From: Chryseobacterium gambrini
GTDB lineage: Bacteria > Bacteroidota > Bacteroidia > Flavobacteriales > Weeksellaceae
Length of the DNA: 64,000 bases
Assembly: GCF_900156825.1 (NCBI RefSeq)
Contig: NZ_FTOV01000008.1
Location: 118,109 to 182,108 of the forward strand
Direction of reading: 5' to 3'
This document shows positions 53,304-62,900 of this stretch, piece after piece. Both the position numbers and the translations under genes were made by a program. Numbering within the stretch: the stretch's first letter is position 1; every line of letters begins with the position of its first letter. The notes beneath the pieces were generated by a model that worked only from the letters and a program-made list of their open reading frames with translations, was not told the origin of the DNA and did no database searches.

Positions 53304-53334
53304 CAAATATAGCACTTTTTTCTTTTCTTTGAAA
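53304..53334 (-). promoter_or_regulatory. Promoter of tRNA-Arg
   Basis: On the minus strand, TATATTTG at 53311-53304 matches the Bacteroidota -7 element TAnnTTTG perfectly. Nineteen bp upstream is TTTC (53334-53331), three of four bases of the -33 element TTTG. The transcript would start about 20 bp before the tRNA 5' end. The site abuts the start codon of the divergent lipoprotein gene at 53336. Confidence 0.75.
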
Positions 53335-53335
53335 G

Positions 53336-54382
53336 ATGAAATCAAGAATTTTACTATTAATCGCGTTTTTCGCGCTAACCTCTTGTAAAAGAGAGATAAA
53401 AAATTCACCTTCGGAAGCTGTTTCAGTTTCAAATTTGGTGCAGTACAAGGAAGAGAATGGAGGAATACACATCAAATCGGGAAATTTCACCTATGATTTC
53501 AAGAAAAATCAGCTTCCTTTTAAAAGAATTATCCTGCTGAATGCAAGTATGGCGGGATATATTTCCGGTCTTAATGCAGAAAATCTCATTATCGGCGTTT
53601 CAAATCCGGAATATATTTATTCAGAAAAAATTCAGAATTTAATTAAGCAGGGAAAAATTCAGAATTTGGGAAGCGAGCAGAAATATGACGTGGAAAAAAT
53701 TATTTCACTAAAACCCGACGCTATTTTTACCAATCATATCGCAAGTTTTGACAATACCTACCAATTGCTGAAAAACAACGGAATTCAGGTCATTTTTCTG
53801 GATGAATATCTGGAGCAGAAACCTTTGGAAAAAACAGCTTATATAAAGCTTTTCGGAAAACTTTTCGGAAAAGAAAAAGAAGCAGATGCAAAATTTGATG
53901 AGGTGAAAAAAAATTACAGTGATCTGAAAAAACTGGCGCTTACCGCAAAAGAAAAGCCAACCGTTTTGGCGAACGAAATGTATGGAGATGTTTGGTATCT
54001 TCCGGGAGGAAAAACTTCTGCCGCAAATTTTATTTCCGATGCCAATGCAGAATATATTCTTAAAGACAATACAGATCAGAAAGCCGTAACCATGAGCTTT
54101 GAAGAAGTATTTGCAAAATCAGGCAAAGTACAATACTGGATTAATGCAGGAAATCATATCTCCAAAAAAGAAATGTTGGGCATGAATCCTTTTTACAGCA
54201 AACTGGAGGTATTCAACAAAGGAAAAATCTATGTGATTACAGGAAAGGAAAAAGGACAGGCAAATGATTTTTTTGAAAGCGGCGTGGTGCGTGCAGATTT
54301 GGTATTAAAAGATTATATTAAAATTTTTCATCCGGAACTTTTACCCGGTTATCAGCTTACTTACATGAAAGAATTGCAATAA
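53336..54382 (+). CDS. Metal/cobalamin-type ABC transporter substrate-binding lipoprotein
   Basis: This 348-residue exported lipoprotein has a signal with acylated Cys17 (FFALTSC). The mature protein has the class III binding-protein plan: an N-terminal lobe with FKRIILLNASMAGYISGLNAENLIIGVSN and VEKIISLKPDAIFTN, then a long helix linking the lobes and a C-terminal lobe with YWINAGN. This is like BtuF, FhuD and related siderophore/heme/cobalamin binders. The ligand cannot be told from the sequence. No permease or ATPase follows; mtgA is next in the same orientation. First chromosomal gene right of the element. Confidence 0.85.
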   Translation: MKSRILLLIAFFALTSCKREIKNSPSEAVSVSNLVQYKEENGGIHIKSGNFTYDFKKNQLPFKRIILLNASMAGYISGLNAENLIIGVSNPEYIYSEKIQNLIKQGKIQNLGSEQKYDVEKIISLKPDAIFTNHIASFDNTYQLLKNNGIQVIFLDEYLEQKPLEKTAYIKLFGKLFGKEKEADAKFDEVKKNYSDLKKLALTAKEKPTVLANEMYGDVWYLPGGKTSAANFISDANAEYILKDNTDQKAVTMSFEEVFAKSGKVQYWINAGNHISKKEMLGMNPFYSKLEVFNKGKIYVITGKEKGQANDFFESGVVRADLVLKDYIKIFHPELLPGYQLTYMKELQ

Positions 54383-54424
54383 CTCGGAGTATTTCCTTAT
54401 TTTTGACTTTCTTTTTTAAAAATT

Positions 54425-55069
54425 ATGTGGAAAAAAATTAAACAGATTATATTTATTCTTCTTATTCTGAACGTAGTTTTTATTGTGTGGGGCAGGTTTT
54501 TCAATCCTCCCATCACGCTTACCCAGATTGGCGGACTCTTCGAATACGGAAGGTTGCAGAGAGATTATATTTCCTATGATGAAATGGGAAGTAACGTAAA
54601 AAAAGCTGTAATTGCTTCTGAAGATCAGAAATTTTTCGATCATGACGGTTTCGATTATACAGCCATCGAAAAAGCCATGAAAAACAATGAAAAAGGCAAG
54701 AAACTAAGAGGAGGAAGCACAATTTCCCAGCAGACTGCAAAAAATATTTTTCTTTGGCAGGGCAGAAGCTGGATCAGAAAAGGACTGGAAGCAGTGTATA
54801 CTTTTATCATCGAAAAAGTCTGGAATAAAGACATCATTCTTGAAAGATATCTGAATTCCATTGAAATGGGACAGGGCGTTTTCGGGATAGAAGCCGCTTC
54901 GGAATACTATTTCGGGAAATCTTCCAAAGATCTCACCACTTCAGAAGCAGCCTGGATTGCAGCCGTTTTACCCAACCCTAAAAAATACGATCCCAAGAAT
55001 CCGTCGCCGTATCTGAGAAAGAAACATAACTGGATCATGAGACAGATGAGGAATGTGCGTTTGAAATAG
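54425..55069 (+). CDS. mtgA: Monofunctional peptidoglycan glycosyltransferase
   Basis: This 214-residue GT51 enzyme has an N-terminal membrane anchor (IIFILLILNVVFIVWG) and the catalytic motifs of the family: AVIASEDQKFFDHDGFD with the catalytic Glu, RGGSTISQQTAKN, RKGLEAVYTFIIE, and ILERYLNSIEMGQGVFGIEAAS. It polymerises lipid II into glycan strands at the outer face of the inner membrane. There is no transpeptidase domain, and length is usual for MtgA. It lies 42 bp after the binding-protein gene and 13 bp before the next gene, probably one operon. Confidence 0.95.
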   Translation: MWKKIKQIIFILLILNVVFIVWGRFFNPPITLTQIGGLFEYGRLQRDYISYDEMGSNVKKAVIASEDQKFFDHDGFDYTAIEKAMKNNEKGKKLRGGSTISQQTAKNIFLWQGRSWIRKGLEAVYTFIIEKVWNKDIILERYLNSIEMGQGVFGIEAASEYYFGKSSKDLTTSEAAWIAAVLPNPKKYDPKNPSPYLRKKHNWIMRQMRNVRLK

Positions 55070-55082
55070 TATCTTTGCACCA

Positions 55083-57113
55083 ATGAAACTTTTTAATTCC
55101 AGCACAAATTTTGACTCCGTTCTTAAAAAATATTTTTCTTTTAAGAATGAAACGGTTTCGCTAGATCCGCTTGCCGAAATTCTGAGCAGTGTAAAAAAAT
55201 CTGATTTTACACATGTGCTTGATTTTTTCAGAAACAATCCTGAGCTTCTTGAAAATTTTAAATACTATCTTCATCATATATTTCAGGGAAAAGCCTTTAA
55301 TTTATCGCTTACGGAAGCCAATATTCTTTCGGAGAATGCATTCTTTCCCGAGCTTAAAAAAAGAATTCTGAATAAAATTCTTCCGCCGGTCGTTAATGAA
55401 AATACGATCTGGTATATGGTTGATAACGTAAGTCTTACCCCAAAAGATGATTTGGGTTTCTTTCATAATCTTCCTGAAAATGAAATTGATGAGCTTTTCA
55501 GACTTTTAGGGATTTCAGATTTTATCATCAGTCCGGAAGTGAAGAAAGAAATGCTGTTCTCCATGAACATCCTTTCATGGCGTGTTACCGGTTCTGCGAT
55601 GGAAGTTGAAGTCGTAAGAATGGCCCCTCAGTACAAAAATTTCGATAATCCTTTTCTGGCATTGCAAAATGAGCTGGAAGAACTGGCTGCAGATTTCGAA
55701 AAAGACAATCAGCTTCAGCTCAGTTCCAAAAACAGCCGTTATAAGCAGATTAAAATTTATATCGAGCAATGTCTGGAATTTGTAAATATTGCCTTTAAAA
55801 ACTCCTCAAAATACGGAATTTCGGGGAAAATCAATCAGTCGCTTCTTAAAATCCGCCAACAGGTACAGCGAATTTTTGAAATCATTCAGCTTTTGGTTAT
55901 TGATGAAGAGAAAGATGTTTTGTTAAATTCCAAACAGTTGTTTTTTAATATTTTAAGCTATAAATCTCACAGAAATAACATTTCTGAACTTATCAACGAC
56001 AGTACAAGGCTGATTTCGCACCTGATCACGAATCATACTGCCGAAACAGGAACCCACTACATCACTTCGAGCCGGAAAGAGTACATGACGATGTTCTACA
56101 AAGCGAGTGGAGGAGGAATTATTGTTGGTGCATTGTGTGTACTGAAAATGCTGTACGGATACATTCCCGGAAGCGATTTTTCTCATGCCTTTTTATATTC
56201 CATGAACTATGCGATGGGATTCGTGATGATCTATCTCATGGGTTTCACTTTAGCCACGAAACAGCCTGCAATGACGGCGGCAACAATGACGAAAGTGCTT
56301 GCAGAAGAAGGAAATATCAAAAGCAGCAGTACAGAATTTGCCCATTTGGTTTCCAAATTATTCAGAAGCCAGTTTATTGCTTTTGTCGGAAATGTTTTGC
56401 TTTCCTTCCCGATTGCTTTGCTGATTATTTACGGACTGGATGTATTTTTCTCGCAAAATTTAGCCATAGAAAGATCGGATAAATTACTGAAAGATCTGGA
56501 TCCTTTTAAATCCAAAGCCATTCTTCACGCCTGTATTGCAGGATTTTATCTTTTCATTTCAGGAATTATTTCAGGGAATATCGGAAACAATTCTGTGTTC
56601 TATCAGATTCCGGAAAGAATTGCGAAAAGTATTTCTATCAGTCGTTTATTCGGTAAAAATTTTGCCAAAGGACTATCCAAATACTACGCTAAAAACTGGC
56701 CCGGAATTGTATCCAACTTCTGGTTCGGGGTATTTCTTGGGGCAACAGCTCCGGTAGGATTATTCTTAGGACTGGATCTTGATATTCGCCACATCACTTT
56801 TGCCGCAGGAAATTTAGCTTTGGGATTGTACGGGAAAGATTTCACAATCGATTCTTATACCTTCTTCATATCTTTGGTAACGGTTTTCCTGATTGGTTTT
56901 TTCAATTTTCTGGTAAGTTTCAGTTTGTCTATGTTTTTGGCTTTCAGATCCAGAAAACTGAATTTCGGACAGGTTGGAGAACTTTACAAAGGAATTTTCA
57001 GGTATTTTTTAAAACATCCGCTGAAGTTTTTCTTTCCGATACAATCCGGTCTTGATAAAAAAGCAGACGAACTCATGAGCAATACTAAATCTGCCAAACC
57101 TGAAGAAGAGTAA
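55083..57113 (+). CDS. SpecificRecomb-family multi-pass membrane protein
   Basis: This 676-residue protein has a soluble helical N-terminal half (residues 1-330) and a C-terminal half with several membrane helices (for example GGGIIVGALCVLKMLYGY, MGFVMIYLMGFTLA, FIAFVGNVLLSFPIALLIIYGL, FFISLVTVFLIGFFNFLVSFSLSMF). The run FTLATKQPAMTAATMTKVLAEE is typical of the family annotated as site-specific recombinase (pfam10136), although the membrane layout makes a DNA recombinase role doubtful. It follows mtgA by 13 bp. Function in the cell is unknown. This is a normal chromosomal gene of flavobacteria. Confidence 0.85.
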   Translation: MKLFNSSTNFDSVLKKYFSFKNETVSLDPLAEILSSVKKSDFTHVLDFFRNNPELLENFKYYLHHIFQGKAFNLSLTEANILSENAFFPELKKRILNKILPPVVNENTIWYMVDNVSLTPKDDLGFFHNLPENEIDELFRLLGISDFIISPEVKKEMLFSMNILSWRVTGSAMEVEVVRMAPQYKNFDNPFLALQNELEELAADFEKDNQLQLSSKNSRYKQIKIYIEQCLEFVNIAFKNSSKYGISGKINQSLLKIRQQVQRIFEIIQLLVIDEEKDVLLNSKQLFFNILSYKSHRNNISELINDSTRLISHLITNHTAETGTHYITSSRKEYMTMFYKASGGGIIVGALCVLKMLYGYIPGSDFSHAFLYSMNYAMGFVMIYLMGFTLATKQPAMTAATMTKVLAEEGNIKSSSTEFAHLVSKLFRSQFIAFVGNVLLSFPIALLIIYGLDVFFSQNLAIERSDKLLKDLDPFKSKAILHACIAGFYLFISGIISGNIGNNSVFYQIPERIAKSISISRLFGKNFAKGLSKYYAKNWPGIVSNFWFGVFLGATAPVGLFLGLDLDIRHITFAAGNLALGLYGKDFTIDSYTFFISLVTVFLIGFFNFLVSFSLSMFLAFRSRKLNFGQVGELYKGIFRYFLKHPLKFFFPIQSGLDKKADELMSNTKSAKPEEE

Positions 57114-57123
57114 AATCTAATTT

Positions 57124-57417
57124 TTACAATATCTGAAGATCATCAAACTTCTCCACACCGAATTTATCCTGAAATTTTCTCAGGAAAAAGCTTTTCCGCA
57201 TCTGGAAATCATGCTTCAAAAGCGGCGAGTTAATTTTTATAAAAACACATTTGTTTTCAATATTTACGCTTTTAATTTCGTTGAAAAGGCTTTCATCAAG
57301 ATAATCCGAAAGAAAATCTTTAATCTCAAAAGCTAAAAGTTTATGCTCAAAACCATGAATTTTGGCAAAAGATTTTACAAGTTCCGAGGACTGGAATTCA
57401 CGTTTTTTCTTCTTCAT
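57124..57417 (-). CDS. DUF721 (DciA-like) protein
   Basis: This 97-residue protein matches the short DUF721 family found near recF/gyrB in many bacteria. It has KSFAKIHGFEHKLLAFEIKDFLSDYLDESLF and a final VFIKINSPLLKHDFQMRKSFFLRKF pattern, the strand that precedes the K/R-rich helix. DciA proteins load the replicative helicase in bacteria without DnaC, but short Bacteroidota members are less studied. It adjoins the small lipoprotein gene on the same strand, with recF beyond it. Confidence 0.8.
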   Translation of the reverse strand: MKKKKREFQSSELVKSFAKIHGFEHKLLAFEIKDFLSDYLDESLFNEIKSVNIENKCVFIKINSPLLKHDFQMRKSFFLRKFQDKFGVEKFDDLQIL

Positions 57418-58053
57418 TTATTTTTCTTTGTATTGTGTTTGCATTCCTACCTTATTAAAAAATACTTCCAGTTTACTGTAGATATCATCACAATCGAAAT
57501 CATCTTCAAACAAATTTTTAGGATCGGATGTAAAACCTCCACATTGAAAACAGATTTCAAAATAGGCGAAAATTTTATCATTTTCATCATAAAAAAGAAT
57601 TGCGTTTCTCGGAAAGTAACATCCTGCTTTACTGAAAAGTCCCATTCTGTATTTCGCACACTCGTTAAAAATGATATCAGAAAGTTCCTGAATTTCCATA
57701 AGGGTTAGATTCTTTTGCTGTTGTGCTTTCTCAAGATTTTTGTTTGCTAAAATATCGGATAATTCTACGGGTAATTTTCTGTTTTCATCATTTTTAATGG
57801 CAATAGAGTCATCAATAAGCTGCGGAGTGTAAATAGGTTCTTTTTTAAAATCAAGATTATATGAAATTAGCTTTATTTTTGATGTTTTATTGAACGGAAA
57901 TTTTTTTATACGGTTATTGAAAGTAATAGGTTTAAAGTCTTTATAGAATCTATCGTTGGAAAAATCATCAAGCAGGTCTTTCGGATTTTTCTTCTTTTGA
58001 CCTGAATGAAAACAAGAACAAAAAGCAAAAAATAAAAACAGTATATTTTTCAT
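57418..58053 (-). CDS. Hypothetical exported or lipoprotein
   Basis: This 211-residue protein has an N-terminal hydrophobic signal (LFLFFAFCSCFHSG) with a weak lipobox. The mature part is charged, with PVELSDILANKNLEKAQQQKNLTLMEIQELSDIIFN in the middle and FAYFEICFQCGGFTSDPKN near the end. The latter pattern recurs in small flavobacterial proteins of unknown role. It starts 3 bp from recF and directly abuts DUF721, so they form an operon. Confidence 0.65.
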   Translation of the reverse strand: MKNILFLFFAFCSCFHSGQKKKNPKDLLDDFSNDRFYKDFKPITFNNRIKKFPFNKTSKIKLISYNLDFKKEPIYTPQLIDDSIAIKNDENRKLPVELSDILANKNLEKAQQQKNLTLMEIQELSDIIFNECAKYRMGLFSKAGCYFPRNAILFYDENDKIFAYFEICFQCGGFTSDPKNLFEDDFDCDDIYSKLEVFFNKVGMQTQYKEK

Positions 58054-58056
58054 GGT

Positions 58057-59136
58057 CTAAATCTCAAAAATGATACTTTCCTCATTAATCTTTTTTACTA
58101 CACTTTCCGTGCGTTCACGATGTGTATCCGTAATAAAAATCTGTCCGAAATTTTCCTGATTCACCAGTTCTATCAATTGAGAAACACGGCTGTCATCCAG
58201 TTTATCAAAAATATCATCCAGCAAAAGAATAGGCGTTTTTTTTGTTAACTCTTTTATCAGACTCATTTGCGCCAGTTTCAAAGAAATTAAAAAGGATTTC
58301 TGCTGTCCCTGAGAACCGATTTTCTTAATTAAGACAGCATCCATTTCAAAAAGCAGATCATCTTTATGAATTCCTTTCGAAGTATAAGTCAGCATTCTGT
58401 CTCTTTCCAGACTTTCTTTCAGCAGATTTTCAAAGGAATTTTCAAGCAAATGAGACTCATAAAGTACAGAAACCGTTTCTTTTCCTCCTGAAATAATCCT
58501 GTAGAAATTCTGAACAATCGGATTTAATTTTTCAACGAATGTTTTTCTTTTAGTAAAAATTTTTGTTCCGAATTTAATAATCGGATCATCATAGATTTCC
58601 AGTGAATCTTTATCCCAAACCCTGTTTTTGGCGAAATATTTCAGCAAAGCATTTCTCTGCTGAATCGTTTTCTGGTACTGAATTAAATCAAAAAGATACT
58701 CAGAATCCGTTTGTGAGATCATAGAATCCAGAAATTTTCTTCTGCTTTCTCCCGAATCTGAAATTAAATTTGAATCATATGGAGAAATCATCACACTGGG
58801 TAAATAGCCAATGTGATCCGCCATTCTGTCGTAGCTCTTATCATTTTTTTTAATGACTTTTTTCGCTTCTTTAGGCTGAAGCACTTTGATGTTGTCTTCA
58901 CTGTCATCATTCTGAATTTCAGCATCTATCGTAAAGAAATCTTCGTCATTTTTAATATTGTTGATATCCGTATTTCCCAAAAAACTTTTGCCTACGGAAA
59001 GATAATGAAGCGCATCCAGAATATTGGTTTTTCCCACGCCGTTATTCCCTACAAAACAATTGATTTGCGGAGAAAATTCGAATTTTTTCTCGGTGTGGTT
59101 CTTAAAATTGTACAGGGAAAGCTTCTTGATAATCAT
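58057..59136 (-). CDS. recF: DNA replication/repair protein RecF
   Basis: This 359-residue SMC-like ATPase loads RecA at gaps. It begins LSLYNFKNHTEKKFEF, then the Walker A GNNGVGKTNILDALHYLS (residues about 30-47). ESRRKFLDSMIS and VSVLYESHLL follow in the middle, then the ABC signature region around GSQGQQKSFLISLKLAQ, Walker B TPILLLDDIFDKLDDSRV and a final GQIFITDTHRE. All motifs and the length are normal. It is a standard chromosomal gene, not part of the mobile element. Confidence 0.96.
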   Translation of the reverse strand: MIIKKLSLYNFKNHTEKKFEFSPQINCFVGNNGVGKTNILDALHYLSVGKSFLGNTDINNIKNDEDFFTIDAEIQNDDSEDNIKVLQPKEAKKVIKKNDKSYDRMADHIGYLPSVMISPYDSNLISDSGESRRKFLDSMISQTDSEYLFDLIQYQKTIQQRNALLKYFAKNRVWDKDSLEIYDDPIIKFGTKIFTKRKTFVEKLNPIVQNFYRIISGGKETVSVLYESHLLENSFENLLKESLERDRMLTYTSKGIHKDDLLFEMDAVLIKKIGSQGQQKSFLISLKLAQMSLIKELTKKTPILLLDDIFDKLDDSRVSQLIELVNQENFGQIFITDTHRERTESVVKKINEESIIFEI

Positions 59137-59139
59137 TCG

Positions 59140-59895
59140 TCAAAAATACTTCATTATTCCTAAAAATAAAAAGGGAAGTGCCGAACAAGTTTCTACCCCG
59201 AAGGAAAAATACAGATCATCTCTTTCGTTTTCAGAGAAATAGATGAAAATATAGGTGATGATGCTTGAAAGAAAAAAAGCAAGAGCATAATTGAAATCAA
59301 GATAAAAAACAGATAAAATATTGCTGATAAAAATAAGCAGATACGCCAGATATTTTGTGTTCTGAATGCCGATCATCGTGGGAAACGTTTTCACGGTATC
59401 AACATTCATATCCCGAATGTCGAAAGGTAAAACCAAAGCCGTAATGAAGAAAAAACTGATCAGGAAGATCGGGATGCTGAATTCCGGCAACGTAAGCCAG
59501 CAATTCATCAGTCCCCAAACCAATCCTACATAAAATACCTTCAGCAGAGGAATTTTGCGGATATAAACATCAAGAAAAAAGCTGTTGTACAGTAAACCTA
59601 AAACAACGATGACAAACCATTTCATCAACCGTATTTCGTTGTGGTTATGAATAATTAACAACGAGCAGATAACTCCTGCAACAGCATTCAGAATCAGAAT
59701 TTTAAAAAAATGCTTTGTTTTCTGGTATTTGGTGTACAGATAACCGCTGAAATACGTTATAAAAAGGAGGAAAACCGTCGGATAGCGGAACGTGTTTTGC
59801 TCCAACATGAAAAATACTGCAAAAAGAGTTCCCGTTAAGGATACGTAAAACTGACTGTCTATAACGGATTTTTTCAGTACTTTTAAGAAATTCAT
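59140..59895 (-). CDS. UbiA-like prenyltransferase-fold membrane protein
   Basis: This 251-residue, highly hydrophobic protein has about seven to nine membrane helices. The segment FDIRDMNVDTVKTFPTMIG matches the second aspartate-rich motif (D-x-x-D-x-x-x-D) of UbiA prenyltransferases; the first motif (N-x-x-x-D) is represented by YNSFFLDVYIRK in weak form. The short length and weak first motif make enzymatic function uncertain. It lies 4 bp from recF on the same strand and diverges from the alpha-2-macroglobulin gene. Confidence 0.72.
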   Translation of the reverse strand: MNFLKVLKKSVIDSQFYVSLTGTLFAVFFMLEQNTFRYPTVFLLFITYFSGYLYTKYQKTKHFFKILILNAVAGVICSLLIIHNHNEIRLMKWFVIVVLGLLYNSFFLDVYIRKIPLLKVFYVGLVWGLMNCWLTLPEFSIPIFLISFFFITALVLPFDIRDMNVDTVKTFPTMIGIQNTKYLAYLLIFISNILSVFYLDFNYALAFFLSSIITYIFIYFSENERDDLYFSFGVETCSALPFLFLGIMKYF

Positions 59896-59913
59896 TTATC
59901 AAAAATAACATAT

Positions 59914-62900
59914 ATGAAAAGATTTTCCAAGATTTTTATGCTTTTGCTTCTCCTGCTGAATTTTTCGGGGATTTCCGCCCAGAAATATTATGAAGAGCAA
60001 TGGAAAAAAATATCAGCAAATTCCCAGAAAGGAGCGTATAAATCTAATCTTCCCATCATTTCAGAAATACAGAAACAGGCGATGAAAGATAACAATACTT
60101 TACAGCTTATCCAGTCTTTAAAGGCAGAATTCAGTATCGTAAACCAAACACAGGACGATGAAAAGAACGATTCCGTAAGCAGGCTTTTCAAAAAACTGAG
60201 TGATGTAGAAAAACAACTGAAAGACGATGACAGGATATTATTTGAAGTTCTGCTGAATGGTTTTTTCCTCGATTATTACAACCAACATTCCTGGGAGATC
60301 GAACAGCGTACCAATATCAATTCTCAGGATCTCTCGCAGATCGAGACATGGAGCAAGCTTGATTTTAAAAATTATCTGAATAAAAAATATCAGGAACTTG
60401 ATCTGCAAAAAGATAATATGAGAAAAATTTCTCTTATAAAATATGAGAAGGCTTTTTCTTACAACGATTATATTTCCTATTTCCCGACTTTATGGAATTG
60501 GTATTCGACCAAAAAGATCGAATTTCTTTCTGATAATGATCTATTTACCAAAAATGAACTTACTGAAAATCAGATAAAGATTAATGCGATCTATGATGAT
60601 CTGATAGCGCAGAATTCGGGCAATTCCAAATTGTATTTCATGCATAAAAAATTGCAGGATAACTGTAATTTCACACTGTGTAAAGATCGTCTGACTCAGC
60701 TTCAAAACCTTTTGAAAACGGAAATTGAAGGCGATTATAAAGTTCTGATCATGGAAGATATCATAGAGCAGTTGCTTTCCCAAAAAAAGGAAAAAGAAGC
60801 CCTTGCAGTTGCGGATCAGGCAAAAAAGCAGTATTCCAAATCTCCTTTTATTGATAATATTAAAAATAAAGAAAATCAGATCCTGAATCCGTTTCTGAAT
60901 ATTAAATATGAACAGCAGACCCAAAGCAATAAGCCGATTCATTTTGTGGCAGAATATAAAAATGTTTCCGCCTTTTCTATTACAATTTACGAAGTAAAAG
61001 AGGATCTCACTACTTTTTTACAGTACGCCAAAAACTCGTATTCTACTAAATTTAATAAGATTAAAAAAAATCTGGTTAGGAAAGAAGCTTATAAACTGGA
61101 TGATCCGAAAGATTTTAAGAATCATAAAACGTCCTTAGAAATACAATCTCTTCCGCCGGGAATTTATCTTGCCGAATACAACGTTGCCGGAATCAGCGAC
61201 AATGAAGCCGAAGCGGAAAAAGACTTTTATTTTCTGGTTTCGGATAACAGAATTATTTATCAGTCAAAAACAGGCAGAGATCAGTTATCCAATCAATTAA
61301 AATTAGTGAACAGTGAAAACGGACAACCCGTAATTAACGAAAATCTTACGTTTTATGAATTTGTTTCCAATAATAATTTAACCAAAATAAACGGTAAAAC
61401 AGATAATAACGGTATTTTCAAATTTCCTGCGACAAAAAACAATGATTATTACAGAACATTCCTGATCCGACAGCCAAAAACCAATGATGTGCAGATCATG
61501 GAAGTCTATGGAGAAAGGGGTTACAATAGTGATCTGAACATAGAAACAAAACAAAGCAAGGTACAGATTTTCACAGACCGGGCAATTTACAGACCGGGAC
61601 AGACGGTTTATTTTAAAGTCATTAATACACAGCGTGATAAAGATATAGAATCTGTAGTTGCCGGATTAAAACAGAAAATTACATTAACCGACACCAACGG
61701 ACAGGATGTTTCTTCACAGACATTTACCACCAATGAATTCGGTTCTTATCACGGAAGTTTTGTGCTTCCGAAAGGGAAACTGAACGGAACTTTTTATCTG
61801 AGAACAGATGGAAATGACGGGTATAAAAATTTCAGAGTGGAGGAATATAAAAGACCGAAATTTGAAGTGACGTTCGATCCTGTAAAAGATGAGTACAAAT
61901 ACGGACAAACCATAGAACTGAAAGGGAAAGCCATGATGTTTTCCGGAGTCGCTTTAAGCAATACAACCGTTAATTATGAAATTAAAAAACGAAATATCCG
62001 CTGGAGATATTTTTCATGGTATCCGCAAAATGATGATGATAATGAAAACTCTGTTCTGGGAGAAGCAAAAACCAATGAAAAAGGAGAATTTATCATTAAA
62101 ATTGATCCTGAAAAAGACGAAAATGTAGAAGGAATTCAGATTGATAATTATGAAATCAATGCCTCTGTTACAGATATCAACGGCGAGACACAGACTGCAG
62201 ATACCCAGTTGAAAGTGGCTTCCGTTTCTCATTACATTCAGGCTGAAGAAATAAAGAATGTTTTTTCTGATGAAAATGTAAAACTGAATGTTGAAACAAA
62301 AAATTATAACGAACAGCTTCTTAAAAAATCGTATCAGGTAAAATTATTAAAACTGGTTTCTCCGGACAGAATTTTCAGACAGAATTTCAAATCTGAAGTT
62401 CAGGATTTACCAAAATTTTCAAAAGAAGAATTCATCAGCAGATTTCCACATGATTTTTACGATAAAAAGGATGAGCCTAAAAACCGGAAATCAACCGTAA
62501 TTCTTGAAAAAACACAACAGCCAGTAACTAACGACCAACAACCAACAACCAATCTGGATTTAGGAAAACTGGAAGCCGGAGATTATCGGTTGGAACTGTA
62601 TAATATTGAAGGAAAAGACACAATAAAAACTTTGCAGAATTTCAGTGTTTGGGATAAAAAATTGCTTAAACCCGATCAAAAAACTTTCCTGACGGTTGTG
62701 CAGTCCAAAAAAGAACTGAAAAGAGGAGAAAAAGCTGCATTTACGGTTTATTCTTCGGTTCCAAAAGCTCTTCTGAATATTTTTATACAAAATGGTTCCG
62801 GAAAAACGGTTTCTGAAGTTTTGCCTTTCAAAAACGGAATGCTGGAATATGCAGCAGATATTCCAAAAGATAAAGATATACGAGTTTTGAATGTACAGTT